The notes: generated from the sequence alone by a model not told the origin. A stretch of 64,000 nt of DNA from Naumovozyma dairenensis CBS 421 (GCF_000227115.2 NC_016481.1:467337-531336), one strand, 5' to 3'; shown: positions 51,389 to 62,485, counted from the first letter of the stretch. Translations and numbers: made by a program.

Positions 51389-53977
51389 TCAGCATCTATT
51401 CAAGTGAGGTGATGATCCAACCCCAATGGGTTTCCTTTTAGAATTTGGAGAATACGAATCATCGAACCTTGGGGATAGTGAGGGTGTACCGTGAGTACTA
51501 CCGTAGTTTGATGTCAAAGTTTGTTCGTTTGTTGGAAGTGGCGGATATTGGCTATTATCATCTATTTGACTAGTTTCTTTCGTCTTATTAATGGGAAGGA
51601 CTAAGATGAAGCAAAGAAGTGAAGTAAAAAGTGCTCCCAACAGAACGCCTATACCGATAGCTACTCCAGGGAGCTTTAAGTAGTACCTTTCTTTTTGAAG
51701 CCAATTTAATGAAATTGGACGGTCTATCAGAAAAACACACGAACTATTTTTTACTGTACTGCATCCTTTTTTTAATATTCTTACTTCTTTATTACTTCCA
51801 CTATCTACATGTAAAAACAAGTTATTTTTGGATACTTCGTTACAAGATAAGCCATAACCAGATAATGTACTTATCTTACCTTTACAGCCCAATAAATTAA
51901 CTGTAGAATTACCAGTCACGATATGTAATTTGAGAAACTCCTTTAACGATGTAAAATTCAGATTTATTCCTTCTCGTATCAGAGACGCCTGCGTCGGTAC
52001 TAATAAGGAATAGGATTCATTATATGCGAAAATGGAAGAAAATTCCTGGAAGTTCTCTAGAAACTCCAAAAATTCTGGGACACCTGCAGTTTTAATCAAA
52101 TCTTTCAATGTTATAAACAAATCCTTGGGGAAGTTTATATCTCTTAAAGGGTGTATGACACCTTGATCAAAAATTATGTCAGAATTCTTCTCGACTGAAA
52201 TCGGATCCTTCATAGTACTAAGCATGAATTCTGTGGCAATATCACTATCATATGAATCCTCTTCAGTTGATATTAAAACTTCATTACCTAGTAAATTAGT
52301 TGTTTGCTTTCCATGCAGGGAATTAACTGTATAATATAAACCATTAATAATCAAATTTTTCATGGAGATGTTGGCAGCTGTTAGATTGGACTCTAAATAA
52401 TTAAAAATGAGGTCTTGCTCAGTCCATGCATCAAAACACGGCAGAAATATGGTATAACCTTTATAATTTGGGGCTAGTGTCAAAAGATCCAGTTGTTTCA
52501 ATAATTCTATGGACCTAGAACAATGATAAAGGGGAGGAAGGGATAAGAGGAAATCCCCCGGAAGTGCAATATCCTTACTTATGGTGTAAATTAGTGAGCT
52601 ACCAATTTTATACGGTTTCGTGTTCAATATTTTTATTTTGTTGTTAATGAAGTAACCCTCATTAGTCTTGCTAATCTTTAACTTTTGACATTTTCCGCCT
52701 AACCTTTTGTTAGATGAACAAAATGAGGAATCTATGAGGTACCTATTTGCGTTCGAGGAAAAAGCACTTGTCGCTAATGCTTCGTTTTCTTCTAGCCATA
52801 ATTGTTCCTTTACAAAGTGATAAAGAATTGTTGATTTTGTAAAACCAATATCATCATTGAGTGATGGTTCCGGAACGAAAATAGTTATATTCTCAAGACT
52901 ACTCTCATCTTGAATAAGATGTTGTAGCTTTCTAAAATAAATTTCTTCGACGAATTTGGAATTATTTAATCCATGGAGATACTTTTCAGCATCAAATTGT
53001 ACAACATCGACAATGGCATCTATATCTATAAATCCATGTGCTATACCGTTGACGAAGATCTCATTAGTTAATATTGATGGTGATGAATGGTTCACAGTGA
53101 TTTTTCTAGAATGATCGCAATTTTCCAAAACTAGTGTAACATTATTAAGATTTGTGCGAAGAGTATTATGCAAGTTAGAACCACCAGTCACATCTTTAAG
53201 TATGATAGATTGAAGGAAATTTAAAGCATCTCGGTCCCATTTGTCTTGAATTTTTCTATCTAAACCTTTTTTCTGGCTAAAATTATCTATTAGATAATTC
53301 GCCTCAATTTGATTATAAAACTTACGAATATTTGAATTAGAAGGGAGTAAGAATGTATTATTCTGGACGATATCTTCCAAATTCTCGAATTTGCTTGCAA
53401 ACTTTTCGATCCACGTGAACTCATTATTATATTTAGGATTTTCTTGTAGATAAGTCAATAATGCTTTAATGGGTGGTGGTGTCGAAATTAGGCCAGATAT
53501 ACCTTGAATGTATGCATTCTGGAAATTCGGTTTTAGATCAGGTTCAGTAATCCGAATATTATTGACCGTTGGGGTTCTATGAGTCTTGTTAATGCTATCA
53601 ATTATAAATGGGAACTTAACATATTGATTTATTATCGTCATGCTTTCCTTTCGCACAGAAAGATTTAATGTAAGATTATGCAACAAATAATTTTCTAGAT
53701 CGAATTGATTCTCGCCCAGGATGGATCCTTCATCGTTAACAATGAATGCTGAATTTACAGGTGCAAACAAAGTAAAATTTTGCAATTCATTCAAGTATGG
53801 GACATATCCTTTTCTTTGGACCAATCTTAAAAATGTGGAAAACTGTACGTCATTGGATAGGATATCAACCACAGTTTCAAATGGGAATTTATTATCATCA
53901 TCGATATTGCTAGTCCTGACAAATGTGAGTAAAAATAAGATAATGAAACGAAGATTGCTCTTCCAATGGGGATTCAT
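51389..53977 (-). CDS. YLR001C: Fasciclin-domain vacuolar/cell-surface glycoprotein, YLR001C homologue
   Basis: This 862-residue protein (S. cerevisiae YLR001C about 861) has an N-terminal signal sequence (WKSNLRFIILFLLTFVRTS). Several fasciclin (FAS1) repeats follow, for example FSTFLRLVQRKGYVPYLNELQNFTLFAPVNSAF with the FAS1 core, and FLEFLENFQEFSSIFAYNESYSLLVPT. Many N-x-S/T glycosylation sites are present. A single membrane segment near residues 775-800 (GVAIGIGVLLGALFTSLLCF) precedes a short cytosolic tail rich in Ser/Pro/Thr. It is a type I membrane protein of unknown function. Fasciclin domains usually mediate adhesion. It is convergent with DNM1 and divergent from SNX4, another junction not present in S. 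cerevisiae. Confidence 0.93.
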   Translation of the reverse strand: MNPHWKSNLRFIILFLLTFVRTSNIDDDNKFPFETVVDILSNDVQFSTFLRLVQRKGYVPYLNELQNFTLFAPVNSAFIVNDEGSILGENQFDLENYLLHNLTLNLSVRKESMTIINQYVKFPFIIDSINKTHRTPTVNNIRITEPDLKPNFQNAYIQGISGLISTPPPIKALLTYLQENPKYNNEFTWIEKFASKFENLEDIVQNNTFLLPSNSNIRKFYNQIEANYLIDNFSQKKGLDRKIQDKWDRDALNFLQSIILKDVTGGSNLHNTLRTNLNNVTLVLENCDHSRKITVNHSSPSILTNEIFVNGIAHGFIDIDAIVDVVQFDAEKYLHGLNNSKFVEEIYFRKLQHLIQDESSLENITIFVPEPSLNDDIGFTKSTILYHFVKEQLWLEENEALATSAFSSNANRYLIDSSFCSSNKRLGGKCQKLKISKTNEGYFINNKIKILNTKPYKIGSSLIYTISKDIALPGDFLLSLPPLYHCSRSIELLKQLDLLTLAPNYKGYTIFLPCFDAWTEQDLIFNYLESNLTAANISMKNLIINGLYYTVNSLHGKQTTNLLGNEVLISTEEDSYDSDIATEFMLSTMKDPISVEKNSDIIFDQGVIHPLRDINFPKDLFITLKDLIKTAGVPEFLEFLENFQEFSSIFAYNESYSLLVPTQASLIREGINLNFTSLKEFLKLHIVTGNSTVNLLGCKGKISTLSGYGLSCNEVSKNNLFLHVDSGSNKEVRILKKGCSTVKNSSCVFLIDRPISLNWLQKERYYLKLPGVAIGIGVLLGALFTSLLCFILVLPINKTKETSQIDDNSQYPPLPTNEQTLTSNYGSTHGTPSLSPRFDDSYSPNSKRKPIGVGSSPHLNRC

Positions 53978-54618
53978 CTATTATGCTTTTTCTTTGAAGG
54001 AGTAGACGGACCAAATGTCATATATACCTATAATGACTTGTTGTAGTTAGCTCGATGGTTATATCTCTCGATAACATTTTTAATAACATAAAATCAGTTA
54101 CTATTGTTCTCTTAGATTTCTGAGTAATTTAAGGGCCACTTTCCCGTTTCGAGACCCACAGAAGCTTTTTGGCGGGACGTCTATCAATGTGTAAAAACAG
54201 TGTTTTTACCCTATTTCACAGGTAAAATAGCCCTCATATATAATTTTGGAGGTCAAAATGACCGGAGGAATTGTTTTAAGGTGAAATTTAGACCGATAGA
54301 ATCTTCAATATGCACACATTAAAATATAAAGGGGTGCCCGAAAACCCTATATCAGAAAGTAATTGTTTAAGATGGAGTATACGCAACGTTAAAGGATAAT
54401 TGATCAGGTAGGCCTGAACAAACAATTCTAAAGAATGATTACTTGGTTCACTTTAGCTGGGCCATTGAATATCATACTCTAAGGAGCATGCAAGAAGATT
54501 ATTATACCGTAATTATTTTCAAGTCAAAAGACACGTAACAAACGGTATTGATTTAAATTTAACGAGAGCTTGGTATCAACATAAACATAAACTATAATTG
54601 GACGAACACTACCACAAT
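53978..54618. other. Divergent promoter region YLR001C/SNX4
   Basis: These 641 bases hold no gene. The palindrome-like AGTGTTTTTACCC...GGTAAAATAG (about 54198-54232) could form a short hairpin. This interval joins chromosome XII-type and chromosome X-type gene order. Confidence 0.5.
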
Positions 54619-55923
54619 ATGCCTAAAATTACGACACATGATAGAGAGCATGACACTTCAACTGCCGGTAGCACTAAGCATGGTCGTGAGAAGGAATTCT
54701 CCATGGATAACAATGACGGATATACAACTCAAATAATAGTCTCAGATCCACAGAAACATGCAAATGACCCAAATTCGTCAACAGCCTATGTCACTTACCA
54801 AATTTCAACGAAAACTAATAACCCATCATATCATAAGAACCATGGAAGTGCAACTACAACAGACATAATCGTAGTGCATAGAAGGTATAGTGATCTGGTT
54901 CTTCTTCATGATATCTTGTCAAATGATAATCCCACACGCATCATCCCACCTTTACCAGATAAGAAGGTTTTCCAATATATTGCAGGTGATCGATTTAGTC
55001 AAAGGTTTACTCAAAAGAGGTGTCATAGTTTACAAAATTTTTTGAAAAGAGTTTCTACTCATCCCATTTTGTCTAAGGCAAGCATATTTGAACAGTTTTT
55101 AGTGAGTAATGAATGGGAAGCCTATAGAAGAAGTCTATCAGGCAATTTACAAACTAATAAAGAGGAAGTTAGTGATACTATTATGAATGCATTTAAAACG
55201 GTTCATAATCAAAGTGAGGAGTTTATTGAAATTAAAGAGAAAAGTGATAAATTAGATCACACAATCTCTAAGTTATCTAAAAATTTCCACAAAGTGGTTA
55301 GAAAAAATGATTCCATCGCCGATGATTATAGTAAATTAAGTCAAAGTTTACAAGATTTGAATGAAGTAGTGTCTAATGAAGATGAGATGTTGGCAAATAA
55401 GTTGAGGATCTTTAATGAAGGGATAAAACAAATATCATATGGTCTTAGTGACTTGAATAAGTATCTTGATTATGAGTATACGGTAGATCTCAAGGATTTA
55501 GAGCATTATATTGATAGTTTGCATCAATCGTTGAAGCTCAAGGATCAAAAACAAATCGATTATGAACAGTTAAGTGAATTTTTAACAAAATCTATCAAGG
55601 AGAAAAACAATCTAATATCAGGAACCGGGGGAGGAAATTATTTTACAACGAAATTGGAAGCCTTGGCGGGTGTTAATCAAGAAGCATCACGCCGTGAGAA
55701 GATAGTTAAGCTGGAAACTAAGATTACTACGTTAACAGGAGAATTAGACAACGCGAAGAAAGTTGCTGACGGTTTCGAACAAGAAACGTTAAAGGAAGTA
55801 GATTTATTTGAAAAAGTTAAATCAAAAGAATTAAAAGAATCTCTTGGTAGTTTGGCCGATCATCATATTCAATTTTATGAAAAGATGGTTGAAACATGGA
55901 CAAAAGTGGATAAAAGCCTTTGA
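54619..55923 (+). CDS. SNX4: Sorting nexin Snx4 (PX-BAR)
   Basis: This 434-residue protein (S. cerevisiae Snx4/Atg24 about 423) is a PX-BAR sorting nexin that acts with Snx41 or Atg20 in endosome-to-Golgi recycling and in selective autophagy. The PX domain has the PI3P-binding RRYSDL with Arg88-Arg89-Tyr90, then IIPPLPDKKVF. The region RFTQKRCHSLQNFLKRVSTHP closes the domain. The rest is a helical BAR domain with long heptads (for example DHTISKLSKNFHKVVRKND). I chose the ATG at 54619 (MPKITTHD). The frame goes seven codons upstream only to TTG. TAD2 follows in convergent orientation, as at YJL036W/YJL035C. Confidence 0.94.
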   Translation: MPKITTHDREHDTSTAGSTKHGREKEFSMDNNDGYTTQIIVSDPQKHANDPNSSTAYVTYQISTKTNNPSYHKNHGSATTTDIIVVHRRYSDLVLLHDILSNDNPTRIIPPLPDKKVFQYIAGDRFSQRFTQKRCHSLQNFLKRVSTHPILSKASIFEQFLVSNEWEAYRRSLSGNLQTNKEEVSDTIMNAFKTVHNQSEEFIEIKEKSDKLDHTISKLSKNFHKVVRKNDSIADDYSKLSQSLQDLNEVVSNEDEMLANKLRIFNEGIKQISYGLSDLNKYLDYEYTVDLKDLEHYIDSLHQSLKLKDQKQIDYEQLSEFLTKSIKEKNNLISGTGGGNYFTTKLEALAGVNQEASRREKIVKLETKITTLTGELDNAKKVADGFEQETLKEVDLFEKVKSKELKESLGSLADHHIQFYEKMVETWTKVDKSL

Positions 55924-56051
55924 ACGTCATGGATGAGCATGATTATTCACCACCTGAGCAGTTACTTTCCCTTGACCTTCAGAAAACAAATTATATATAT
56001 ATATCTATTTATATTGTCTATCTATCTATTTTTTAAAATATGGAAGAAAAA

Positions 56052-56915
56052 CTAAACTGTTTCTAATTTGCTTTTCTTCCTTTGAATCATATTGAATGAT
56101 TGACATTTTTCGTTTAGATCTTCTACGATGTCATCCCACGGGGTTTCAATCAAACTCCAATCAATATCGTCATTGAAGGACATCAAATCGGAATTATTTT
56201 CATAGTGAATTGACTGTGCGCTTCCAAATTCTTGAATGAAAGTTTCCCTATCGATATAGGTGGACCATATAAGGTCAGGAAACGTTTCCTTATCAAGGTT
56301 TCTTTCAGCTTTATTTCTCGGAGTTACGGCACTTTTATTTTCCCTTACGTAGAAATATCTCAGCAACATAATTGCTTCTTTCCTAAGTATACCTGGGATT
56401 GCTTCATAGGATGCACTTTCTGCCTTTGGCAAAGAGGGAGCATTCAAAAGCGCTTTATCTTTATTAATATGAAGCACAGTACCGTTTCCCCCGAATCTTT
56501 CATTTGCACAACCGAATACCACTTTTTTGATGTTCAGTTGTTTCAAAGCAGATGCGCACATGATGCATGGTTCCACTGTGACATATAAGACAACATCTTT
56601 GAAAAAATCCATTAAATGATGTGGACCAACCAAATTTTTTATTTGTTCTATCCCCATGAATTCTGCATGAGCTACCCCAGTCAAAGAATGATTCGTAGCA
56701 TTCAACCCATACGCAATGACGCTATTTGTTGGCTCGTGAATAAAGATGCAAGCGACCGGGGTCTCATTATGATCCAAGGCATATCTAGCCAACTTGATTG
56801 CGAGCTTCATACGTTCATAGTGCAGGTATCCCATTACTATGTGGGCATCTTTCCTCGATATAAGCAAAGAGGAAGAGGAAGAGGAAGAGGAAGAAGGAGT
56901 ATCGAGTGTCATCAT
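56052..56915 (-). CDS. TAD2: tRNA adenosine deaminase catalytic subunit Tad2
   Basis: This 287-residue protein (S. cerevisiae Tad2 about 250) is the catalytic partner of Tad3 and makes inosine at wobble position 34 of tRNAs. The cytidine-deaminase-type zinc site is intact: His83-Ala-Glu85 (VAHAEF) and Pro-Cys117-x2-Cys120 (EPCIMC). The neighbouring GCANERFGGNGTVL and GILRKEAIMLLRYFYV match Tad2. The extra N-terminus is a nine-serine run encoded by a TCTTCC repeat. A second in-frame ATG at 56834 (MGYLHYERM) aligns with the S. cerevisiae start, so the serine leader may or may not be translated. The gene is divergent from KAR2 and convergent with SNX4. Confidence 0.94.
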   Translation of the reverse strand: MMTLDTPSSSSSSSSSLLISRKDAHIVMGYLHYERMKLAIKLARYALDHNETPVACIFIHEPTNSVIAYGLNATNHSLTGVAHAEFMGIEQIKNLVGPHHLMDFFKDVVLYVTVEPCIMCASALKQLNIKKVVFGCANERFGGNGTVLHINKDKALLNAPSLPKAESASYEAIPGILRKEAIMLLRYFYVRENKSAVTPRNKAERNLDKETFPDLIWSTYIDRETFIQEFGSAQSIHYENNSDLMSFNDDIDWSLIETPWDDIVEDLNEKCQSFNMIQRKKSKLETV

Positions 56916-57172
56916 AACCAATCTTTTTCCTGCACTTCAATATTCTGATAGGCTGGGCCATATCCTTCTACTGCACAAACATTTAATGGGACGTATTATC
57001 TTACACTCATCCATCGTAATCGAGGGCTCTGGGCGGCTATTTCCCCCAGATTTCCCAAATTTTTTCTTAAACGAATTTACACTTTCAAGTTTTCTTATTT
57101 CGTAAGAGAGACATTACCCTCCCGTGGTTGGAGGGGTGGGGAGGTCTTCGAAGGCGGATGAAAACTCCACCT

Positions 57173-57187
57173 GGAATGTTCCAGAAA
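57173..57187 (+). promoter_or_regulatory. Heat-shock element upstream of KAR2
   Basis: GGAATGTTCCAGAAA is a perfect three-unit nGAAnnTTCnnGAAn element, the Hsf1 binding pattern. It lies about 270 bases upstream of the KAR2 start. S. cerevisiae KAR2 is also heat-inducible. Confidence 0.75.
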
Positions 57188-57229
57188 AATTGAACGACAC
57201 TGTTGTGAATGAGACGGAGTGGAACAATC

Positions 57230-57242
57230 TGAACAACGTGTC
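57230..57242 (+). promoter_or_regulatory. UPRE-like (Hac1) site upstream of KAR2
   Basis: TGAACAACGTGTC resembles the S. cerevisiae KAR2 UPRE core TGGACAGCGTGTC with two differences. It is about 210 bases upstream of the start, similar to the S. cerevisiae spacing from the HSE. Hac1 binding is inferred. Confidence 0.6.
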
Positions 57243-57449
57243 CCCAAAGGTGAGTTCGCGTATTGCAGACTGCATATATTGTACGTACATATGGACGGTC
57301 CCATTTTTTGTTTAACTATTTATACACATACACCTTTTCTATTGATATATCGTCATTCATACCAACTCATCTCCAATAGATTCATTGTCCATTTCTCGAC
57401 TAACTAATTAGTTTATTACATTATCATAGATCCAAACCCCACTTAAATC

Positions 57450-59507
57450 ATGATATTGAATAGATCTAACAAATGGTTAGTTCCTCTAACAGCTATCATA
57501 TACACTTTGTTTTTGGTCATATTGCCGTTGCATGGTTCCTCTAAATCTTCCAACATTTTGGTAAGAGGTGGTGCCACAGATGAAGTTGAAAATTACGGTA
57601 CCGTCATCGGTATCGATTTAGGTACTACATACTCTTGTGTGGCGGTTATGAAAAATGGTAAGACTGAAATTTTAGCAAATGAACAAGGTAATAGAATTAC
57701 TCCATCTTACGTAGCATTCACTGATGACGAAAGATTAATTGGTGACGCGGCAAAGAATCAAATCGCCTCTAATCCAACTAACACCATCTTCGACATCAAG
57801 AGATTAATCGGGTTGAAATATAATGATAGATCAGTACAAAAGGATTTAAAACATTTACCATTTAGCGTCATTAATAAAGACGGTAAACCTGCCGTAGAAG
57901 TCACTGTGAAAGGTGAAGCAAAAACTTTCACCCCGGAAGAAATTTCTGGTATGATCTTAGGTAAGATGAAACAGATCGCTGAAGATTATTTAGGTAATAA
58001 AGTTACTCACGCAGTCGTTACTGTCCCAGCTTATTTCAATGATGCTCAAAGACAAGCCACTAAGGATGCTGGTACTATTGCTGGTTTGAATGTCTTAAGG
58101 ATCGTTAATGAACCAACTGCCGCAGCTATTGCCTATGGTCTGGATAAGGATGAAAGTGAACATCAAATTATTGTTTATGACTTGGGTGGTGGAACTTTCG
58201 ATGTCTCTTTATTATCTATTGAAAACGGTGTCTTTGAAGTTCAAGCTACCTCCGGTGATACTCATTTAGGTGGTGAAGATTTCGATTATAAGATTGTTCG
58301 TCAATTAATTAAGGCTTTCAAGAAGAAGCATGGTATCGACGTCTCAGATAATAATAAAGCCTTGGCCAAATTAAAGAGGGAAGCTGAAAAGGCTAAACGT
58401 TCCTTATCAAGTCAAATGTCTACCCGTATCGAAATCGATTCATTCGTTGACGGTATCGATTTAAGTGAAACTTTGACAAGAGCAAAATTCGAAGAATTGA
58501 ATTTAGATCTATTTAAGAAAACTTTGAAGCCAGTTGAAAAAGTCTTACAAGACTCAGGGTTATCTAAGAAAGATATTGATGATATTGTCTTAGTTGGTGG
58601 TTCCACAAGAATTCCAAAGGTTCAACAATTATTGGAATCATATTTCGATGGAAAAAAGGCCTCTAAGGGTATCAATCCTGATGAAGCTGTCGCTTATGGT
58701 GCTGCTGTTCAAGCAGGTGTTCTATCTGGTGAAGAAGGTGTAGAAGATATTGTTTTATTGGATGTTAATGCATTGACTTTAGGTATTGAAACCAGTGGTG
58801 GTGTCATGACTCCATTAATCAAGAGAAACACTGCTATTCCAACGAAGAAATCTCAAATCTTTTCCACGGCAGTTGATAACCAACCAACTGTCATGATCCA
58901 AGTTTTCGAAGGTGAAAGGGCAATGTCGAAAGATAATAACTTATTAGGTAAATTTGAATTGACTGGTATCCCACCAGCGCCAAGAGGTGTCCCACAAATT
59001 GAAGTCACTTTTGCATTAGACGCTAATGGTATCTTGAAAGTTTCAGCTACCGATAAGGGTACTGGTAAATCTGAATCAATCACAATTACAAACGATAAGG
59101 GTAGATTATCTCAAGATGATATCGAAAGAATGGTTGAAGAAGCCGAAAAGTTTGCCTCTGAAGATGCCGCTGTTAAAGCAAAGATTGAATCAAGAAATAA
59201 ATTGGAAAACTACGCCCACTCTATTAAGAACCAAGTTAACGGTGAATTGGGAGAAAAATTAGAAGAAGACGATAAAGAAACTCTATTAGACGCAGCCAAT
59301 GACACTATTGAATGGTTAGAAGATAACTTTGATTCTGCAACTGCAGAAGATTTCGATGAAAAATTTGAAGCTTTATCTAAGGTTGCATACCCAATCACTT
59401 CTAAACTATATGGTAATCCAGAAGGTGCAGGGCCAAGTGGTGATGCATACGAAGAAGACGAAGATGAGGATGAAGATGATGATTACTTCGAACACGATGA
59501 ATTGTAA
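57450..59507 (+). CDS. KAR2: ER lumenal Hsp70 chaperone BiP
   Basis: This 685-residue protein (S. cerevisiae Kar2 about 682) is the ER Hsp70 for translocation, folding, ERAD and control of Ire1. An N-terminal signal sequence has a hydrophobic core at about 11-27. The nucleotide-binding domain starts with [13 protein letters not shown] at about 54 and contains [30 protein letters not shown] and the [12 protein letters not shown] segment. A substrate-binding domain with [16 protein letters not shown] follows, then a helical lid and an acidic tail. It ends in HDEL, the yeast ER-retrieval signal. The upstream HSE and UPRE-like sites fit induction by heat and ER stress. It is followed by HCA4 on the same strand, as at YJL034W/YJL033W. 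Confidence 0.98.
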   Translation: MILNRSNKWLVPLTAIIYTLFLVILPLHGSSKSSNILVRGGATDEVENYGTVIGIDLGTTYSCVAVMKNGKTEILANEQGNRITPSYVAFTDDERLIGDAAKNQIASNPTNTIFDIKRLIGLKYNDRSVQKDLKHLPFSVINKDGKPAVEVTVKGEAKTFTPEEISGMILGKMKQIAEDYLGNKVTHAVVTVPAYFNDAQRQATKDAGTIAGLNVLRIVNEPTAAAIAYGLDKDESEHQIIVYDLGGGTFDVSLLSIENGVFEVQATSGDTHLGGEDFDYKIVRQLIKAFKKKHGIDVSDNNKALAKLKREAEKAKRSLSSQMSTRIEIDSFVDGIDLSETLTRAKFEELNLDLFKKTLKPVEKVLQDSGLSKKDIDDIVLVGGSTRIPKVQQLLESYFDGKKASKGINPDEAVAYGAAVQAGVLSGEEGVEDIVLLDVNALTLGIETSGGVMTPLIKRNTAIPTKKSQIFSTAVDNQPTVMIQVFEGERAMSKDNNLLGKFELTGIPPAPRGVPQIEVTFALDANGILKVSATDKGTGKSESITITNDKGRLSQDDIERMVEEAEKFASEDAAVKAKIESRNKLENYAHSIKNQVNGELGEKLEEDDKETLLDAANDTIEWLEDNFDSATAEDFDEKFEALSKVAYPITSKLYGNPEGAGPSGDAYEEDEDEDEDDDYFEHDEL

Positions 59508-59907
59508 GAAGGTTCTGTATTTCGTCTATTCAAGGTTCTTGTCCGCCGTTTCATTCATATTTGCATTTTTATTAATAAACTATATATATCTGTCCATATC
59601 AACTGTATATGTAGATCGCTTCTCGAAAATATAAATTATAAAATTATAAAAAACAGTAAGATAAAGTGAAAGAAATAACGGTTTGCGTTATAATTCTGTT
59701 TCCACATTACTCCATTATGCGCCTAAAGAATCTTAAAAAATTGATCGCTGCCCACGCCACCAATTTTTTTTTCTCGAAGCTCATCGCAAAAAAATTAAAA
59801 TTTGATTGTATATAGAGAAAAATCTTAGCCAAATTATAAGACTTGAATGCAACTAATTCCAACAGACTATAGGAAAACTTTCCAAGGACAAATTATTACA
59901 TTAAGAA
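59508..59907. other. Intergenic KAR2/HCA4
   Basis: These 400 bases contain KAR2 3' AT-rich sequence and the HCA4 promoter, with T and A runs at 59764-59772 and 59788-59794 flanking a PAC box. There is no gene. Confidence 0.55.
59778..59787 (-). promoter_or_regulatory. PAC box upstream of HCA4
   Basis: AGCTCATCGC is the reverse complement of GCGATGAGCT, the PAC element (core GATGAG) bound by Dot6/Tod6 in promoters of ribosome-biogenesis genes. It lies about 120 bases upstream of the HCA4 start and is flanked by A/T runs as is usual for such promoters. Confidence 0.65.
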
Positions 59908-62202
59908 ATGGCCAAAAAGCAGCGATTAACAACTTCTCAACGTAAAGATTTACGTAAAAAGGAAGATGAATACCTTGAAAACTTGAATAAGAAAATTGAA
60001 GAGTATGATCCCAATACTTCCAAAACTATACTTTTCAAAGATTTACCTCTCAGTCCTCCTACATTGAAGGGTTTGAACGGGGCTGCCTTTCTTAAGCTAA
60101 CGGATATCCAACGAGAATCTATACCAATTTCTCTTAAAGGGTATGACGTTCTAGGTTCAGCAAAAACAGGTTCTGGTAAGACATTAGCATTTTTGATTCC
60201 CATACTTGAAAAATTGTACCGTGAAAAATGGACGGAATTTGATGGCTTAGGCGCTTTGGTTATATCCCCTACCAGAGAACTAGCAATGCAAATTTACGAA
60301 GTTTTACTTAAGATTGGTACGTATACTTCCTTATCAGCTGGTCTAGTCATTGGTGGTAAAGACGTTAAATTCGAATCAGAAAGACTTTCGAAAATAAATA
60401 TTCTGATCGGAACACCAGGAAGAATTCTGCAACATTTAGATCAAGCTATAGCATTAAATACATCAAATTTACAAATGTTAGTCTTAGATGAGGCTGATCG
60501 ATGCCTAGATATGGGGTTCAAAAAAACATTGGATGCAATTGTTAGTAACTTGCCCGCTTCTAGACAAACTTTATTATTTTCAGCGACCCAATCGCAATCT
60601 CTCGGTGATTTGGCTCGATTATCATTAACGGATTATAAAACAGTCGGAACAATGGATCCGTCAAAGGATAAGACCGATGAAGGAGCAGCTACCCCCAAGA
60701 CCTTGGAACAGTCATATGTGGAAACAGAGTTGGCTGATAAGTTAGATATACTGTACAGTTTCATTAAATCCCATTTGAAACATAAAATGATTGTTTTCTT
60801 ATCTAGTTCTAAGCAAGTCCATTTTGTATACGAAACATTTAGAAAATTGCAACCTGGTATCTCTTTGATGCACCTCCATGGGAGACAGAAACAAAAGGCT
60901 AGAACTGAGACTTTGGACAAGTTTAGTCGTGCTCAACAAGTATGTTTGTTTGCGACAGACGTCGTTGCAAGAGGTATTGATTTTCCATCAGTTGATTGGG
61001 TCATCCAGGTGGATTGCCCTGAAGATGCAGATACATACATCCATAGAGTAGGAAGGGCAGCTCGTTACGGTAAAAAAGGGAAGTCTCTTATAATGTTGAC
61101 GCCCCAGGAATGTGAACCATTTTTGAAAAGACTAGCGTCAAAGAAAATAAAATTAGGGAAGCTGACAATTAAGCAAGCTAAGAAGAAATCAATCAAACCA
61201 CAATTGCAATCCCTATTATTTAAAGATCCAGAATTGAAATATTTAGGCCAAAAAGCTTTTATCTCCTACGTGAGATCAATATATATCCAAAAAGACAAAG
61301 AAGTTTTTAATTTTGAGTCATTAGCCACTGAAGCATTCGCAAACTCATTGGGTCTCCCAGGTGCACCAAAGATCAAGATTAAAGGTATGAAGGCAATTGA
61401 TCGTGCTAAAGAACTGAAAAATACCCCAAGACAGCTACTTGCTTTGCAACAAGCAAACGACGAAGGTGAAATAGTTAAAGATAAAACCAAGGCAGTACGA
61501 ACCAAATACGATAAGATGTTCGAACGTAAAAATCAAACGATCTTAAGTGAGCATTATTTGAATATTACGCAATCGCAAGCTGCAGCCGATGAAGATGAGG
61601 ATTTCATGACAGTCAAACGTCAAGATCATCAACTTAACGAAGAAGAGTTGCCTGCTTTAACAGTTCCGACATCAAATAGAGGGCAAAAGAAGGCACTATC
61701 GAAAAAAGCTTCTTTATCAACAAAAGGGAATGCAACAAAACTTGTCTTTGACGATGATGGAGAAGCTCATCCAGTTTATGAATTAGAAGGAGAAGAAGAT
61801 TTCCAAAAGAAGGGCTCTGCAGAGGCCCAGAAAAAGGATTTCTTAAGCAAGGAATCTGATGTAATGGCTGAAGTAGATACAGGGGATAAACAAGTAGCAA
61901 AGGAGAAGCGTCAAGAAAAGAAAAGAAAGAGATTGGAACTTATGCGAAGGGAAATGGAAATGTCTCTTGAAGAAGAAGAAGCTAGTAGTGGTGAAGATGT
62001 AGCTAATGCATATGTTGGTACAGGGAACTTAAGTGACGATATGGAGGATGAAGAAGAAGGAAATAATACAAGGAAAAGGGCCAGGTTCTCGACCGCGACA
62101 GAAGAGACAACCCATGAAAGTGATGCCGGTATACTTGAACTTGAAGAACCAGAGACTCTTGAAGATCTAGAATCCTTGACTTCGAGATTAATTCAAAACT
62201 AG
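59908..62202 (+). CDS. HCA4: DEAD-box RNA helicase Hca4/Dbp4 for 18S rRNA processing
   Basis: This 764-residue protein (S. cerevisiae Hca4 about 770) is a nucleolar ATP-dependent helicase needed to release U14 snoRNA from pre-rRNA during small-subunit assembly. Motifs in order are the Q-motif [13 protein letters not shown], Walker A AKTGSGKT (85-92), PTRELA, GTPGRI, DEAD (194-197), SAT (225-227), [13 protein letters not shown], and HRVGRAAR from 379. The C-terminal about 300 residues are Lys/Glu-rich with coiled-coil segments. A PAC box lies upstream. BET4, which separates HCA4 from MAD2 in S. cerevisiae, is absent. Confidence 0.97.
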   Translation: MAKKQRLTTSQRKDLRKKEDEYLENLNKKIEEYDPNTSKTILFKDLPLSPPTLKGLNGAAFLKLTDIQRESIPISLKGYDVLGSAKTGSGKTLAFLIPILEKLYREKWTEFDGLGALVISPTRELAMQIYEVLLKIGTYTSLSAGLVIGGKDVKFESERLSKINILIGTPGRILQHLDQAIALNTSNLQMLVLDEADRCLDMGFKKTLDAIVSNLPASRQTLLFSATQSQSLGDLARLSLTDYKTVGTMDPSKDKTDEGAATPKTLEQSYVETELADKLDILYSFIKSHLKHKMIVFLSSSKQVHFVYETFRKLQPGISLMHLHGRQKQKARTETLDKFSRAQQVCLFATDVVARGIDFPSVDWVIQVDCPEDADTYIHRVGRAARYGKKGKSLIMLTPQECEPFLKRLASKKIKLGKLTIKQAKKKSIKPQLQSLLFKDPELKYLGQKAFISYVRSIYIQKDKEVFNFESLATEAFANSLGLPGAPKIKIKGMKAIDRAKELKNTPRQLLALQQANDEGEIVKDKTKAVRTKYDKMFERKNQTILSEHYLNITQSQAAADEDEDFMTVKRQDHQLNEEELPALTVPTSNRGQKKALSKKASLSTKGNATKLVFDDDGEAHPVYELEGEEDFQKKGSAEAQKKDFLSKESDVMAEVDTGDKQVAKEKRQEKKRKRLELMRREMEMSLEEEEASSGEDVANAYVGTGNLSDDMEDEEEGNNTRKRARFSTATEETTHESDAGILELEEPETLEDLESLTSRLIQN

Positions 62203-62485
62203 TTAGTTATGTGATGGCAACGTTATATACTTCTATGTATTTTAGTAAGGAGGAATTATAGATTTTGTATTATTTGTTGTACCTGTATATCGTCATAAAA
62301 TCCATGGCTTTCAAAATTATTCAATAGGTTGGTTCAAAAACACGGGCTTTAAAAAAATCATTATATAAAAATAAAAACATAGCTCTTCGGAAATCCAAAT
62401 CTGCATAGAGGATCCAAAAGATCAGACCTAGCTAAGACACAAATCAGAACATAACTCCGTTATCCAAAAGTTCAACCAAGTCATT
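62203..62485. other. Intergenic HCA4/MAD2
   Basis: These 283 bases hold the HCA4 terminator and the MAD2 promoter, with no trace of BET4. TTCGGAAAT at 62386-62394 resembles a CDEIII core but lacks the rest of a centromere. Confidence 0.5.

Larger units (their letters stand above)
56916..57449. other. Divergent promoter region TAD2/KAR2
   Basis: These 534 bases hold the TAD2 and KAR2 promoters. The KAR2-proximal part (57115-57250) is more GC-rich and contains G-rich AGGGG motifs (STRE-like), a heat-shock element and a UPRE-like site. There is no gene. Confidence 0.6.

Noticed and set aside
62386..62394. TTCCGAA on the minus strand with GGATTTCCGAAGA context, resembling a centromere CDEIII core
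   Set aside because: The expected AT-rich CDEII and CDEI are missing on the correct side, where the sequence is ordinary MAD2 promoter. Only the core matches.
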